A stretch of 64,000 nt of DNA from CADCWK01 sp035944555 (GTDB taxonomy: Bacteria > Chloroflexota > Chloroflexia > Thermomicrobiales > UBA6265): positions 124,001-188,000 of the forward strand of contig DASZAY010000023.1 of assembly GCA_035944555.1 (NCBI GenBank), written 5' to 3'. A program made the translations under genes and the position numbers. Under the pieces are notes generated by a model, which saw only the letters and a list, made by a program, of their open reading frames with translations, made no database searches and was not told the DNA's origin. Below are positions 52,087 through 61,456 of this stretch, piece after piece; positions within the stretch are counted from its first letter, which is position 1, and every line of letters starts with the position of its first letter.

Positions 52087-52124
52087 CCAGAACGGGGGCG
52101 GCATCTCGCCGCCCCCGTTCCTGG
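52087..52124 (+). terminator. Terminator between asparaginase and cyanophycin synthetase
   Basis: AACGGGGGCGGC (52091-52102), loop ATCTC, GCCGCCCCCGTT (52108-52119), extended by CCAG/CTGG with a one-base bulge. The two flanking genes converge here. Confidence 0.8.
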
Positions 52125-52149
52125 GTCCCCTTCACTCGAAAACAGGCAC

Positions 52150-55020
52150 CTACTTGCCTGGCATCCCGGATCCTGTCGTGGACAAATGCCGCGTCCGTAC
52201 CGGGAACGGGCCAGCATGCATTGGGAGATTCCGGGAGCCACGGCGGGGCCGGCCGTCAGCCGCGATGATGCCAGTGGTCAGATGTGCGCGGGTTCGGGGA
52301 CTGCGGCAGGCGTCCTTCCGGCGTCGGCACTTGGCCGCGATAGACCGCGACCTGGCCAGGACAGGGGGCGCGAAGAGCACGGCCGGCTCGTTCTGCTCGG
52401 CGCGGGCAGCGAGCGAGTGCCACACCTCATTCACGCTATCGACGAGAACGACGACCAGATCCCCGGGACGGCTGAGATCGATCGCCCGGTGGGCGGCAGC
52501 GAGTTCGTCCAGCACGACGGTGATCCGGTCCGGCGCCATCCCGCCCTGGATCGCCGCCTCCCGGAGAATCGCGGCGACCTCGCCCTCTGCCCGACCGCGA
52601 CGTTTCGAGTCTTCCCGGATCACCAGTTGGTCGAAGGTGCGCCCCGCCAGTTCACCGAACGCCCGCATGTCCTCTTCGCGCCGGTCGCCCGGCGATGCGA
52701 TCACGCCGGTTGTCTGCCGGGCGGTGGACCGGGCGATGAAATCAGCGACGCCTGTCAGTGCGCCGACGTTGTGCCCGTAGTCCATCACGACTTCGCGGCC
52801 CTCGATCGTGAGCAGGTTGAAGCGTCCGGGCGTCTGCCGGAACCCTGATCCGAACGTGTAGAAGGCGTTGCGGATGGTGGGAATGTCGATCCCGGCCCCG
52901 ATCGCGGCCGCGGTCGCCGCCAGCGCGTTGGCGATGTTCACCCGGATCCGCCCCCCGGCGGTTGCCGGTATCTCACGGGCCGCGATGACGGTAACCTCGC
53001 GCCCATTCTCGATCAGGGAAATCTGCTCGTTCCCGCCGGACTGGCAGAGGACCACGGCCCGCCCATGGTCGCGGAGGTGATCGCGGAGCGCCGGACTTCC
53101 CTCGTCCATCGAGAACAGCACGATCTCGCCCCGGGCGTTCTGGGCGATCAGCGGGGTCATCGCGTCCTCGGCGTTCAGCACGCTGACGCCGTCACTGAAG
53201 ACCGACGCCGGGACGACCCCCTTGACGCGAGCCAGATCCTCAAGGGTGTCGATCTCGCCCAGGCCGAGATGATCACTCGAGACGTTGGTGACGACCGCGA
53301 CATCACAGCGATCGAAGCCGAGGCCGGAGCGGAGCAAGCCACCGCGCGCGGTCTCCAGCACCGCGAAGTCGACCCGGGGGTGCTTGAGCACCATCCGCGC
53401 GCTGCCCGGCCCCGCCATGTCGCCGGCCGCGATCTGGGACTCGTTGACGTAGATCCCGTCGGTCGTGGTCAGACCAACCGTCCCTCCCGCGGAGCGTGCG
53501 ATGTGCGCGATCATCCGGGCCGTGGTCGTCTTGCCGTTGGTCCCCGTCACCGCCACCAGCGGGATCCGGGTGGGCTGGTCGGGTCGGAACAGCATGTCGA
53601 TGACCGCCTCACCCACCGGCTGCGGCGTCCCCTCCGTGGGATGCGTGTGCATCCGGAAGCCGGGTCCGGCGTTGACCTCGACGATCGCTCCACCGGTCTC
53701 ACGGATACTCCGCGAGATGTCCGGGCAAACGAAGTCGATCCCGGCGATGTCCAGCCCGACGGCCATCGCGGCCTCGCGGGCCATCTCCGCGTTGTCCGGG
53801 TGGATCACGCCGGTCCGGTCTATCGAGGTCCCACCGGTACTCATGTTGGCGGTCAGCATCAGCTGCACGGACTGGCCGCTCTCCGGGACGCTCTCGAGCG
53901 TCAGCCCCTGCCGCCCGAGCGTCTCCACCGTCTGCGCGTTGACCGGGATCCGGGTCAGCACCTTCTCGTGGGCAACGCCACGGCGCGGGTCGGTGTTAGC
54001 CGTCGTGATCAGCTCGGCGACCGTGTGTCGCCCGTCGCCGATGACGTGGGCCGGAGTCCGCTCAGCCACGGCGACGATCTGATAGTCGATCACCAGGACG
54101 CGATAGTCGGTTCCGGTGACGCATCGCTCGACGATCACGTTGCCTTCACGGCTCTCGGCGCGAGCGACGGGGAAGTGGGACCGGACCGCCGTTTCGTCGC
54201 GCAGGTCGATTCCCACGCCGCGACCCTGATTGCCGTCGAGCGGCTTGAGCACGACCGGGTAGCCGATCCGCCGCGCGACGGCGACTGCCCGATCGACATC
54301 CGTGACGACCTGGCCGTCCGGGACCGGGATACCGACCTCGCGCAGCACCTGGTTGGTGAGTTGCTTGTCACCGGCAACATCCACGGCCAGGTCCGACGTC
54401 GCCGAGGTGAGCGTGGACCAGATCCGCTTCTGGTAGCGCCCCTGACCCAGCTGGATCAACGACCGCGTGGGATCCAGCCGGAGGACTGGGATGCCCCGGC
54501 GCTCGGCCTCATCGACGATGGCGGCCGTCGAGGGGCCGAACGCGAGGCGCTCCGCCGGGATGAGGACCCGCTCCTCGAACTCGGCCAGGAAGGCGAAATC
54601 CTGCCCGGTCCCGGCGAGGATGTGATTGAGCAGCCGGATCGCAAGGTCGCCAGCCGCGCGGCCGATATCCCCCTGGGCGACCTCACAGATGACGTCGAAC
54701 TCGCCCGTTACCCGGGCTGGCTGGGCGTAACTGCGCCGGACACGTGCGCCGCTCAGTCGCTGGAGCCGGGCAACGAGCTGTCCGATCAGCCGGGCCGTAC
54801 AGGTGCCCTGCCGGATGTCCTCGATAAGACGGTGGCTCGCGCTTCCCGGGATATCGACGGCCATCAGATCCGGTGCGATGCGCAGGAGGTCATCGGCAAG
54901 GTCAGGGGTCTGGTCGGTCGTCCGGCGTCCCTCGGCGATCAGGACGCGCATCCGGAGAGCCGGGACCCGGGCCCAGATGCTCGGGCCGTGATAGACGCGA
55001 GTCTCGCGGAGCTCGATCAT
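52150..55020 (-). CDS. cphA: Cyanophycin synthetase with an unusual Arg-rich C-terminal tail
   Basis: A 956-residue enzyme from ATG 55020 (AAGGAT upstream). Residues 1-160 are the N-domain, about 220-470 the ATP-grasp domain (GYPVVLKPLDGNQGRGVGID, VERCVTGTDYRVLVID, IVEVNAGPGFRMHTHP), and about 490-880 the Mur ligase-like domain (VAVTGTNGKTTTARM, VVTNVSSDHLGLGEIDT). It builds multi-L-arginyl-poly-L-aspartate from Asp and Arg using ATP. CphA is usually about 870-900 residues. Here the last 60 or so (ARSRSIAAKCRRRKDACRSP and onward) are Arg/Ser/Pro-rich and unlike the domain, suggesting a recent loss of the stop codon, a frameshift, or a sequencing error. Cyanophycinase follows upstream on the same strand. 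Confidence 0.93.
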   Translation of the reverse strand: MIELRETRVYHGPSIWARVPALRMRVLIAEGRRTTDQTPDLADDLLRIAPDLMAVDIPGSASHRLIEDIRQGTCTARLIGQLVARLQRLSGARVRRSYAQPARVTGEFDVICEVAQGDIGRAAGDLAIRLLNHILAGTGQDFAFLAEFEERVLIPAERLAFGPSTAAIVDEAERRGIPVLRLDPTRSLIQLGQGRYQKRIWSTLTSATSDLAVDVAGDKQLTNQVLREVGIPVPDGQVVTDVDRAVAVARRIGYPVVLKPLDGNQGRGVGIDLRDETAVRSHFPVARAESREGNVIVERCVTGTDYRVLVIDYQIVAVAERTPAHVIGDGRHTVAELITTANTDPRRGVAHEKVLTRIPVNAQTVETLGRQGLTLESVPESGQSVQLMLTANMSTGGTSIDRTGVIHPDNAEMAREAAMAVGLDIAGIDFVCPDISRSIRETGGAIVEVNAGPGFRMHTHPTEGTPQPVGEAVIDMLFRPDQPTRIPLVAVTGTNGKTTTARMIAHIARSAGGTVGLTTTDGIYVNESQIAAGDMAGPGSARMVLKHPRVDFAVLETARGGLLRSGLGFDRCDVAVVTNVSSDHLGLGEIDTLEDLARVKGVVPASVFSDGVSVLNAEDAMTPLIAQNARGEIVLFSMDEGSPALRDHLRDHGRAVVLCQSGGNEQISLIENGREVTVIAAREIPATAGGRIRVNIANALAATAAAIGAGIDIPTIRNAFYTFGSGFRQTPGRFNLLTIEGREVVMDYGHNVGALTGVADFIARSTARQTTGVIASPGDRREEDMRAFGELAGRTFDQLVIREDSKRRGRAEGEVAAILREAAIQGGMAPDRITVVLDELAAAHRAIDLSRPGDLVVVLVDSVNEVWHSLAARAEQNEPAVLFAPPVLARSRSIAAKCRRRKDACRSPRTRAHLTTGIIAADGRPRRGSRNLPMHAGPFPVRTRHLSTTGSGMPGK

Positions 55021-55070
55021 CGGTGATCCTTTTTCGCGGGTGTCACGTCGTGGCATTGCCATCACGCGGC

Positions 55071-55973
55071 TCAGGTCGTCGGTAGTCCGACAACACGGCG
55101 TTCGTTGAGGTCGAACGTCTGCCCTGCCCCCATCACGTGGAGCGAGCTGCCGGTCACCGTAAGCACCTCGCCCGGCTCGACGTCGAAGTAGTTGGACGTG
55201 GTACTCCGGCCATCGACGACGGTGACCATCCCGCTGCCGTGGACGACGAGATGCCCCTCACGATCGATCTCGACCGCGGTGTCCTCATCCAGCCCAATCC
55301 CGAGCAGACCCGGGTTGGCGGCGAAGACCGAGATGAGTCTCCCCATCCGTCCCCGCTGGCTGAAGTGCTGATCGATGATCACGTCCTGCAGCAGGCCGAA
55401 TCCGGCGACCAGCTCGACCATCGCCTTGCGTGCCGCGGCGTCACTGCTGTTGCCACCATTCCCGGTCCCGCCTACCATCATGTGGCTGGCGACGATCGAC
55501 GCCCCGGCACTGGTCCCCGCGACCACGACGCCATCGGCATTGCGAGCGCGGATCTCCTCCATCACGCGCGTGCCGACCAGCAGCGAAACGAGTCGTGCCT
55601 GGGCACCACCGGTAATGAAGATTCCCGATGCGTTACGGATCTGCTCGACCGCCGCATCGCCATTGGCATCGGAACGCTCCTTGACGTCGAGCACCTCGAC
55701 GGAGCGGGCGCCGAGTTCACCGAAGACCCGGATATAGCGCTCCGCGGCCTCCTGCGGTTCCTCTGAGGCGGTCGGGATCACGATGATCCGGGCACGCTTG
55801 CCACCGGCCAGGTCGAAGAACCGTTCGAGAACGGCCGTCTCCTCATCGGTTCCCTTCTTCTCCGCCCCACCGATTGGTAGAACTGGCCCCTGGCGCACCT
55901 GCCGTACCGGTGCCGAAGACACCGGGTCCGACTGCTCATCCGAGGACTGCGTCGCTTTCCCTGATTCGCTCAT
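55071..55973 (-). CDS. cphB: Cyanophycinase
   Basis: A 300-residue serine peptidase from ATG 55973 (GAGGATCC upstream). The nucleophile is S155 in VVAGTSAGASIVA, and IFITGGAQARLVSLL and DQHFSQRGRMGRLISVFAAN supply the other conserved regions (the oxyanion glutamine and active-site histidine). Opening PVLPIGGAEKK is typical of the family. It cuts cyanophycin into beta-Asp-Arg dipeptides. It precedes cphA with 50 bases between, so the two probably share a transcript, matching the cphB-cphA order of many bacteria. The first 25 residues are a disordered leader. Confidence 0.94.
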   Translation of the reverse strand: MSESGKATQSSDEQSDPVSSAPVRQVRQGPVLPIGGAEKKGTDEETAVLERFFDLAGGKRARIIVIPTASEEPQEAAERYIRVFGELGARSVEVLDVKERSDANGDAAVEQIRNASGIFITGGAQARLVSLLVGTRVMEEIRARNADGVVVAGTSAGASIVASHMMVGGTGNGGNSSDAAARKAMVELVAGFGLLQDVIIDQHFSQRGRMGRLISVFAANPGLLGIGLDEDTAVEIDREGHLVVHGSGMVTVVDGRSTTSNYFDVEPGEVLTVTGSSLHVMGAGQTFDLNERRVVGLPTT

Positions 55974-56386
55974 ATGACATGGATCCTCATGTACAAAGAC
56001 GGGTACCGGCCGACGGGCCTGACATCCCGATACGCCGGGTGCCAGCCGGGATACCCTGAGCCGCCCTGGCTCCACACGCCGGACTGCACCAGAGCCGGTG
56101 GGAGTGTGCCAAGCACTACACGTGCCAGGTTAATGGTCCACGAATATTACTGTCGCATCGCCCGACACTTGACCCTGGCAACATGATCGAGATACAGGTA
56201 GGAGCCGGAGGACGCCGCCGACCCGCGTTCCCGGCACGTCGTGGCATGGTTCGTGGTCAACAACGGCGTCGGCCCCGCACCGTCAGATGACGTCGTGCCC
56301 GGAGGCCCACGGAAAATGCCGTCGGGTGTTCCGTTGGGCCACTGTCTCCGCCCCCTGACTCTGCTTTCAGTACTGCGAGGTCCACC
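55974..56386. other. Divergent intergenic region between cphB and treY
   Basis: No gene is seen. A+T content rises at about 56130-56190. It should contain promoters for both genes; the best candidate is listed at 56169-56197. Confidence 0.5.
56169..56197 (+). promoter_or_regulatory. Possible promoter for treY
   Basis: TTGACC (56169-56174) matches a -35 box at five of six positions. It is followed, at 16-17 bases, by GATACA or ATACAG, a weak -10. It lies 190 bases before the treY start. Confidence 0.35.
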
Positions 56387-59300
56387 TTGACCGTCTTCTC
56401 CGAGCTCCTCTCCCCGACCGGGACGGCCGAGCACACCAGCGCCGAGGACCAGCCGGTCGACCCGGCGGCCGTCGCGGCCGCCGAGCGGCTCGGCTCCTGG
56501 CTCGCGGGTCGGCAGCCGATGCGGGCTCCCCGCGCCACCTACCGGATCCAGTTCCACGCGGGCTTCACGTTCCAGGACGCTGCCGCGGTCGTGCCGTACC
56601 TCGCCGCGCTGGGCGTGGATACGCTGTACGCCTCCCCGATCTTCCAGGCCCGGCCCGGCAGTACCCACGGCTATGACGTGGTCGACTACAACGTGCTCAA
56701 CCCGGAGCTGGGCGGCGAGGAGGGCTTTGCCGAGCTGCGGTCCGCGCTGGATGCCGCCGGCCTCGGTCTCCTCCTCGACTTCGTCCCCAACCACATGGGG
56801 ATCGGAGAAGGCACCAACAGCTGGTGGCTCAGCGTGCTGGAGCATGGCCGCTGCTCTCCCTGGGGCAGCTTCTTCGACATCGACTGGGATCCACTCGCCG
56901 CCGACATGCGCGGCCGCGTCCTGCTCCCCATCCTCGGCGACCAGTACGGCGTGATCCTCGAAGGCGGCGAACTCAAAATCGAGTTCGACGCAGAGGCCGG
57001 GGCATTCCGGCTGGCCTACTACGCCAACATCCTGCCGCTCGCCCCCGAGACCTATCCGATGATCCTCCGGATGGCACTGGAGGAGATCGTCACGGAGTCT
57101 GACTCGGAGGACGAGAACTTCGACCTCCTGGAGTTCCAGAGCATCGTCACCGCACTGGAGCGCCTGCCGGACCGCAACACCAACCTTCCCGAAGAAGTCG
57201 AGGAGCGCCAGCGGGAGACGACGATCGCCCAGCGCCGGCTGGCCGAACTCGTCGCCCGATCGCCGGTGATCTCGGCGGCCATCGCGACGGCGACGGAACG
57301 GATCAACGGGGTCAAGGGTGACCCGTCCTCCTTTGACCTGCTCGACCAGTTGCTGGAAGCCCAGGTCTTCCGGCTGGCCTACTGGCGCGTCGCGGCCGAG
57401 GAGATCAACTACCGCCGCTTCTTCGCCATCAACGACCTGGCCTCGATCCGCCAGGAAGACCCACACGTCTTCGCCGAATCCCACGCCCTGCTGCTCCGCC
57501 TGCTGGCTGAAGGCGCGGTGACCGGCGTCCGGATCGACCACATCGACGGACTGCTCGATCCGGCTGGCTACGCCCGGGCACTCCAACGCGCATACCTGAT
57601 TGCCACGGCCCGCCGCGAGTACGAGGCCGACGCGGCGACCGCGAACGACGATGGGCCGGAATGGGCCGCCGTCGAGACGCAGCTCAACGCCTGGCTGGAT
57701 GAGCACGCGACCGACTCGCCCGCGCTGGTCAAGCCGGTCTACCTGCTGGTCGAGAAGATCCTCGAGCATGGCGAGGACCTGCCGTCCGACTGGCTGGTCG
57801 ATGGGACGACCGGCTACGAGTTCGCTAACTCGTCGACCGGGCTGTTCGTCGATGGCGGCGCCCGCAAGGCCTTCGACGACCTGTACGCCGCCTTTATCGG
57901 CGAGCGGCGCGTCCGGCTGAATGACATCGTCTACGAGGCCAAGCGGATGATCCTCCGCGACGCTCTCGCGTCCGAGCTCTCCGTACTCGCCGACCTGCTG
58001 GACGAGATCAGCGCCGAGAACCGCCGCTCCCGCGACTTCACCCCGCAGAGCCTGCGGACCGGGCTGCGCGAGGTGATCGCCGGCTTCCCGGTCTACCGAT
58101 CCTATGTCGCCTGGGACGAGGTGAACGACACGCCGATCGTCCAGGAATCGGACCGCCACGCGATCGAGGCGGCCGTCGCCGCCGCCCGCAAGCGCAACTC
58201 GGGCGCCGACCCGTCGCTGTTCGCCTTTATTCGCGACGTCCTGCTGGTCCAGGTCGATGGTGCCACGCCCGAGCAGCGAGCCCATCACGGCCGGTTCGCC
58301 GTCAAGGTCCAGCAACTGTCCGGGCCGGTCATGGCCAAGGGGCTGGAGGATACGGCGTTCTTCCGCTACCTGCGCCTGCTGGCGCTCAATGAGGTCGGCG
58401 GCGATCCAGGCACCTTCGGTACGACCGTCCACGCGTTCCATGCCGAAAACCGGGCCCGACTGGCGCGGTTCCCTGATGCGATGGTCGCCTCTTCCACCCA
58501 CGATACCAAGCGGGCCGAAGACGTCCGGGCGCGGATCGCCGTGCTGTCCGAGATTCCCGGCGACTGGCGGGCCGCCATCAACCGCTGGGCCCGGTTCAAC
58601 CGGCGGTTCAAGACCAAGGTCGAAGGCGAACCCGCTCCGGACCGCAACGACGAGTACTACATCTACCAGACGATCCTTGGCGCCTGGCCCTTCGACGATG
58701 AGGCGACCGACCCTGAAGGCTGGTCCGCCTTCGTCGATCGTGTCGTCGAGAACACGATCAAGGCGACCCGGGAGGCAAGCATCCACACGTCATGGATTGC
58801 CCCGAGCGACTATGAAGGCGCGACCGAGCAGTTCATCCGCGCGATCCTCGATGCGTCCACCCCGAACAATCGCTTCTTCAATGACGTCCGGGCTATCCGG
58901 ACGGCCACCTGCAAGGGTGGCCTGTCCAACGGCCTGGCGATGCAGCTGCTGAAGCTGACGGTCCCGGGTGTCCCGGACATCTACCAGGGGACCGACAGCT
59001 GGGACTTCAGCCTGACGGATCCGGACAACCGGCGCCCGGTCGACTTCGACCGGCGTGTCGCCGCGCTGGCGGCGTTCGAGGCGGCCGGTGACGACCTCAT
59101 CGGGACACTGGTCGCCGAGCCGGGCGACGGGCGCATCAAGCAGTTCGTCACCAGCCGGACGCTCGCCCACCGGCGCGACAACGAGGATCTGTTCCGGCGC
59201 GGAGACTACGACGCCCTGGACGCGGACGGCCCGCGTGGCGCGAACGTCGTCGCCTTCGACCGCCGGCTCCCGAACGGTGCCCGTGGGACCAACCCGGACT

Positions 59301-59536
59301 CGTCAGTTGTCGTCGTCGTGCCGCGGCTGGTCCACACCATGATCCATGCCGACGCCTCCTTCGCGCTCGGAGACGCCTGGGGCACCACCGTGCTGACCAT
59401 GGCCGGTGTCCCGGTGGGCACCCGGTATCGCAACGTATTCACGGGTGAGATCGTGGAGCGCGGCGAGCGCGGGATCGCCCTGGCCGACCTGCTCGCCACC
59501 TTCCCGGTGGCGCTGCTGGAGCGGATCACCGACTGA
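56387..59536 (+). CDS. treY: Maltooligosyl trehalose synthase
   Basis: A 1049-residue GH13 family enzyme that turns the reducing end of maltooligosaccharides into trehalose. TTG start at 56387 with GAGG upstream. TreY features: ATYRIQFHAGFTFQDAAAVV, YASPIFQARPGSTHGYDVVD, DFVPNHMGIG (catalytic barrel strand), TGVRIDHIDGLLDPAGYARA (nucleophile Asp region), AGFPVYRSYV, and VPGVPDIYQGTDSWDFSLTD, DNRRPVDFDRRVAA. Family length is normally 700-950; this is slightly long, with Gly-rich regions and an N-terminal arm of about 45 residues. Its partner TreZ and a glycogen-debranching enzyme are not in the window. Confidence 0.94.
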   Translation: MTVFSELLSPTGTAEHTSAEDQPVDPAAVAAAERLGSWLAGRQPMRAPRATYRIQFHAGFTFQDAAAVVPYLAALGVDTLYASPIFQARPGSTHGYDVVDYNVLNPELGGEEGFAELRSALDAAGLGLLLDFVPNHMGIGEGTNSWWLSVLEHGRCSPWGSFFDIDWDPLAADMRGRVLLPILGDQYGVILEGGELKIEFDAEAGAFRLAYYANILPLAPETYPMILRMALEEIVTESDSEDENFDLLEFQSIVTALERLPDRNTNLPEEVEERQRETTIAQRRLAELVARSPVISAAIATATERINGVKGDPSSFDLLDQLLEAQVFRLAYWRVAAEEINYRRFFAINDLASIRQEDPHVFAESHALLLRLLAEGAVTGVRIDHIDGLLDPAGYARALQRAYLIATARREYEADAATANDDGPEWAAVETQLNAWLDEHATDSPALVKPVYLLVEKILEHGEDLPSDWLVDGTTGYEFANSSTGLFVDGGARKAFDDLYAAFIGERRVRLNDIVYEAKRMILRDALASELSVLADLLDEISAENRRSRDFTPQSLRTGLREVIAGFPVYRSYVAWDEVNDTPIVQESDRHAIEAAVAAARKRNSGADPSLFAFIRDVLLVQVDGATPEQRAHHGRFAVKVQQLSGPVMAKGLEDTAFFRYLRLLALNEVGGDPGTFGTTVHAFHAENRARLARFPDAMVASSTHDTKRAEDVRARIAVLSEIPGDWRAAINRWARFNRRFKTKVEGEPAPDRNDEYYIYQTILGAWPFDDEATDPEGWSAFVDRVVENTIKATREASIHTSWIAPSDYEGATEQFIRAILDASTPNNRFFNDVRAIRTATCKGGLSNGLAMQLLKLTVPGVPDIYQGTDSWDFSLTDPDNRRPVDFDRRVAALAAFEAAGDDLIGTLVAEPGDGRIKQFVTSRTLAHRRDNEDLFRRGDYDALDADGPRGANVVAFDRRLPNGARGTNPDSSVVVVVPRLVHTMIHADASFALGDAWGTTVLTMAGVPVGTRYRNVFTGEIVERGERGIALADLLATFPVALLERITD

Positions 59537-59557
59537 CCCGCCGCCTAACCAAAATCG

Positions 59558-59603
59558 GTATACGGAAGCGGGCTGGCCAGAAGGTCAGCCCGCTTCCGTA
59601 TAC
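59558..59603. terminator. Long stem-loop after treY
   Basis: An 18-base perfect arm, GTATACGGAAGCGGGCTG, extended by three pairs (one G-U), with loop AGAA: 59558-59578 against 59583-59603. No T-run follows on the plus strand, but CGATTTTGG lies next to it on the minus strand. Confidence 0.65.
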
Positions 59604-59813
59604 GGGGATTACCGCCTGATCCGCCTGACGTCAGCCGGCAATCCGGGCGGACAGGGACGGCGGGACTGAGGCCTCGACGCGCCGGTTCGGTAACCGCTTC
59701 GTCACACCCTCCCGGTAGGCTGGGACCGTACGAGGACGCCGGATCTCGCGGTCCGGTCCGAAACCGGTGCCTAGCGTAGCCAGGTGGGCAACCGGAGGTC
59801 GGGAGGGGTGAGC

Positions 59814-60275
59814 ATGTCGTCGAACGGCCCGGTACCGATGCGGCCCCTGCCACCGGACACCGCAGTTACGGCCCGGTACCTGCCGAGGAACTGGCACGGC
59901 CGCCTGAACAGCATGCATCAGCTTCTCGGCCTCCGCAGCCGGCTCCTCCGGGCGCATCGCGATGGACGCGTACTACCGCAGCATGAGGATGCCGTGGCGG
60001 AATGGATCGAGTGGATCGACGCGCGGGCGGGCGACCTCGCCCGATACCGACTGGCCCGCCGCCGCCGCGCCGAGCGCCGGATGGCCCGGGCGTCGATGTT
60101 CCTGTTGTTCTGCGTGCTCGTCGCGATCGCCTGTGGCTTCGCCGGGATCGGCACCTTCGGGGTCGGGGTCATGATGGTCGGCGTGGCGATCAGCGCGATC
60201 GTCGCCCTGATCTCGATCCCCGCCTTCTTCGGCACCGGCAACCTGGAGCAGACCGCCCGGCAGGCTGAATACTGA
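59814..60275 (+). CDS. Small membrane protein, unknown function
   Basis: A 153-residue protein from ATG 59814 (GGGAGGGG upstream). The N-terminal half is soluble with helical basic parts (ARYRLARRRRAERRMARAS); the second half has two membrane helices (about 94-115 MFLLFCVLVAIACGFAGIG, and 118-140 FGVGVMMVGVAISAIVALIS). No family recognised. Single gene with its own terminator. Confidence 0.72.
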   Translation: MSSNGPVPMRPLPPDTAVTARYLPRNWHGRLNSMHQLLGLRSRLLRAHRDGRVLPQHEDAVAEWIEWIDARAGDLARYRLARRRRAERRMARASMFLLFCVLVAIACGFAGIGTFGVGVMMVGVAISAIVALISIPAFFGTGNLEQTARQAEY

Positions 60276-60288
60276 TTCCGACCCAGTA

Positions 60289-60322
60289 GGGCCCAGTCGA
60301 CCTTCACGGGTCGGCTGGGCCC
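60289..60322 (+). terminator. Terminator after the small membrane protein gene
   Basis: GGGCCCAGTCGACC (60289-60302), a 6-base loop, GGTCGGCTGGGCCC (60309-60322): 14 pairs including one G-U, then TTCGC. Also between convergent genes. Confidence 0.7.
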
Positions 60323-60349
60323 TTCGCTGAGCTACGCGCTCCGGCAGTC

Positions 60350-61330
60350 TTAACGCAGCAGGTGACCCAGCGACGTCTCGACGTAGCCACGGATCGTCCG
60401 CAGGTCGGCGACCGGGTCGGTCGCGCCGTCCAGCTCAAAGACCGCCCAGCCGTAGTAGCCGATGTCGCGCAGTGTCCGGGCCCAGCCCGGCCAGTCGACG
60501 ACACCCTGTCCGACCGCCGCGAACCACTGGATCTGGGTCTCGTAGATCCGCTCGTCGATCGGCGTGTCGCGTGGGGCCGGACCCGTCGCGTCCTTCCAGT
60601 GGGTCAGGGTCACCCGATCACGGTGACGCCGGAGGATCTCGATCGGATCGGACCCTCCGACCGTGAACTGGGCCGCATCCGGGCAGAGGCCGACATAGGT
60701 GGGGTCGGTCAGCAGCATAAACAGGTCAGCGTCCCGGCTGTTCCGGAGCCACGAGAACGACTCGGGGTGGACTGCGAGGTCGACGCCGTGCCGGGCGGCT
60801 GTCGCGCCCATCCGGTTGAACATCGAGGCGACCGGTTCGACGGCAGCCAGGTCGACGAACACGGGGGGACTGGCATCGCGCGAGGTCCGCAGCGGCGGCG
60901 AGGCGACCATCACGGACGCTCCGCAGGCGGCGAGAAACGCCGCGTAGCCGTCGACGGCGGCCAGGATCGTGTCGTGGTCGGCCGGATTCATCAGGTCCGT
61001 CTGCCGGCCCGTCTGTGGGTCACGGGTGGAGAGATATCCGGCGCAGACCTCCAGTCCGTGATCGGCGACGTCGCGGGCGAACCCCTCCGCCGACCCGTAT
61101 GCCGCCAGGGCGCTCGTCCACCCGCCGGGTCCCCAGGTAATCTCGATCCCGTCCAGCCCGGCGGCGGCGACATCGTCGAGGATCCGTGCCCAGAACCGGG
61201 CAGGGTCCCAGGTGCCCCAGTCGAACAGGCCGTCGATGTCCGCGTACCCCTCGCCGCTCGCGCCCCAGTAACGCGGGTCGTAGAACGTGCAGAGGTCGGT
61301 CGCGAACCGGATGCGGCTGGTGGTGGTCAT
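60350..61330 (-). CDS. Sugar phosphate isomerase/epimerase-like TIM barrel (AP endonuclease 2 family)
   Basis: A 326-residue TIM-barrel enzyme from ATG 61330 (GGGAG upstream). The layout matches xylose-isomerase-like/inosose dehydratase-type proteins: GLDGIEITWGPGGWTS, RHGVDLAVHPESFSWL (metal-binding Glu/His), YVGLCPDAAQFTVGG (metal Asp), RVTLTHWKDATGP (His-Trp-Lys-Asp), and YYGWAVFELDGATDPVADLR (last metal Glu). Substrate is probably a sugar or cyclitol but is not inferable. Not in an obvious operon. Confidence 0.85.
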   Translation of the reverse strand: MTTTSRIRFATDLCTFYDPRYWGASGEGYADIDGLFDWGTWDPARFWARILDDVAAAGLDGIEITWGPGGWTSALAAYGSAEGFARDVADHGLEVCAGYLSTRDPQTGRQTDLMNPADHDTILAAVDGYAAFLAACGASVMVASPPLRTSRDASPPVFVDLAAVEPVASMFNRMGATAARHGVDLAVHPESFSWLRNSRDADLFMLLTDPTYVGLCPDAAQFTVGGSDPIEILRRHRDRVTLTHWKDATGPAPRDTPIDERIYETQIQWFAAVGQGVVDWPGWARTLRDIGYYGWAVFELDGATDPVADLRTIRGYVETSLGHLLR

Positions 61331-61456
61331 GGCTGAGCGACTCCCGTTGGGACGAAGACGGCTGGCAACGTGTCCGCCATTGTCCACGACCCTCAGGTCC
61401 TGTCCATCGCTTCCCAGAATGAGCGCCCGGCCGACTCCCTCACCGGCACCGGGCGC

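Noticed and set aside
49461..52241. A 926-codon open frame on the minus strand
   Set aside because: The first part is antisense to the asparaginase and low in complexity; the real MFS gene starts at ATG 50723.
53065..55026. A 653-codon plus-strand frame opposite cphA
   Set aside because: Antisense to a gene with unambiguous ATP-grasp and Mur ligase motifs.
56147..58786. An 879-codon minus-strand frame opposite treY
   Set aside because: It is the shadow of a GC-rich plus-strand gene with clear TreY motifs, and its composition is not protein-like.
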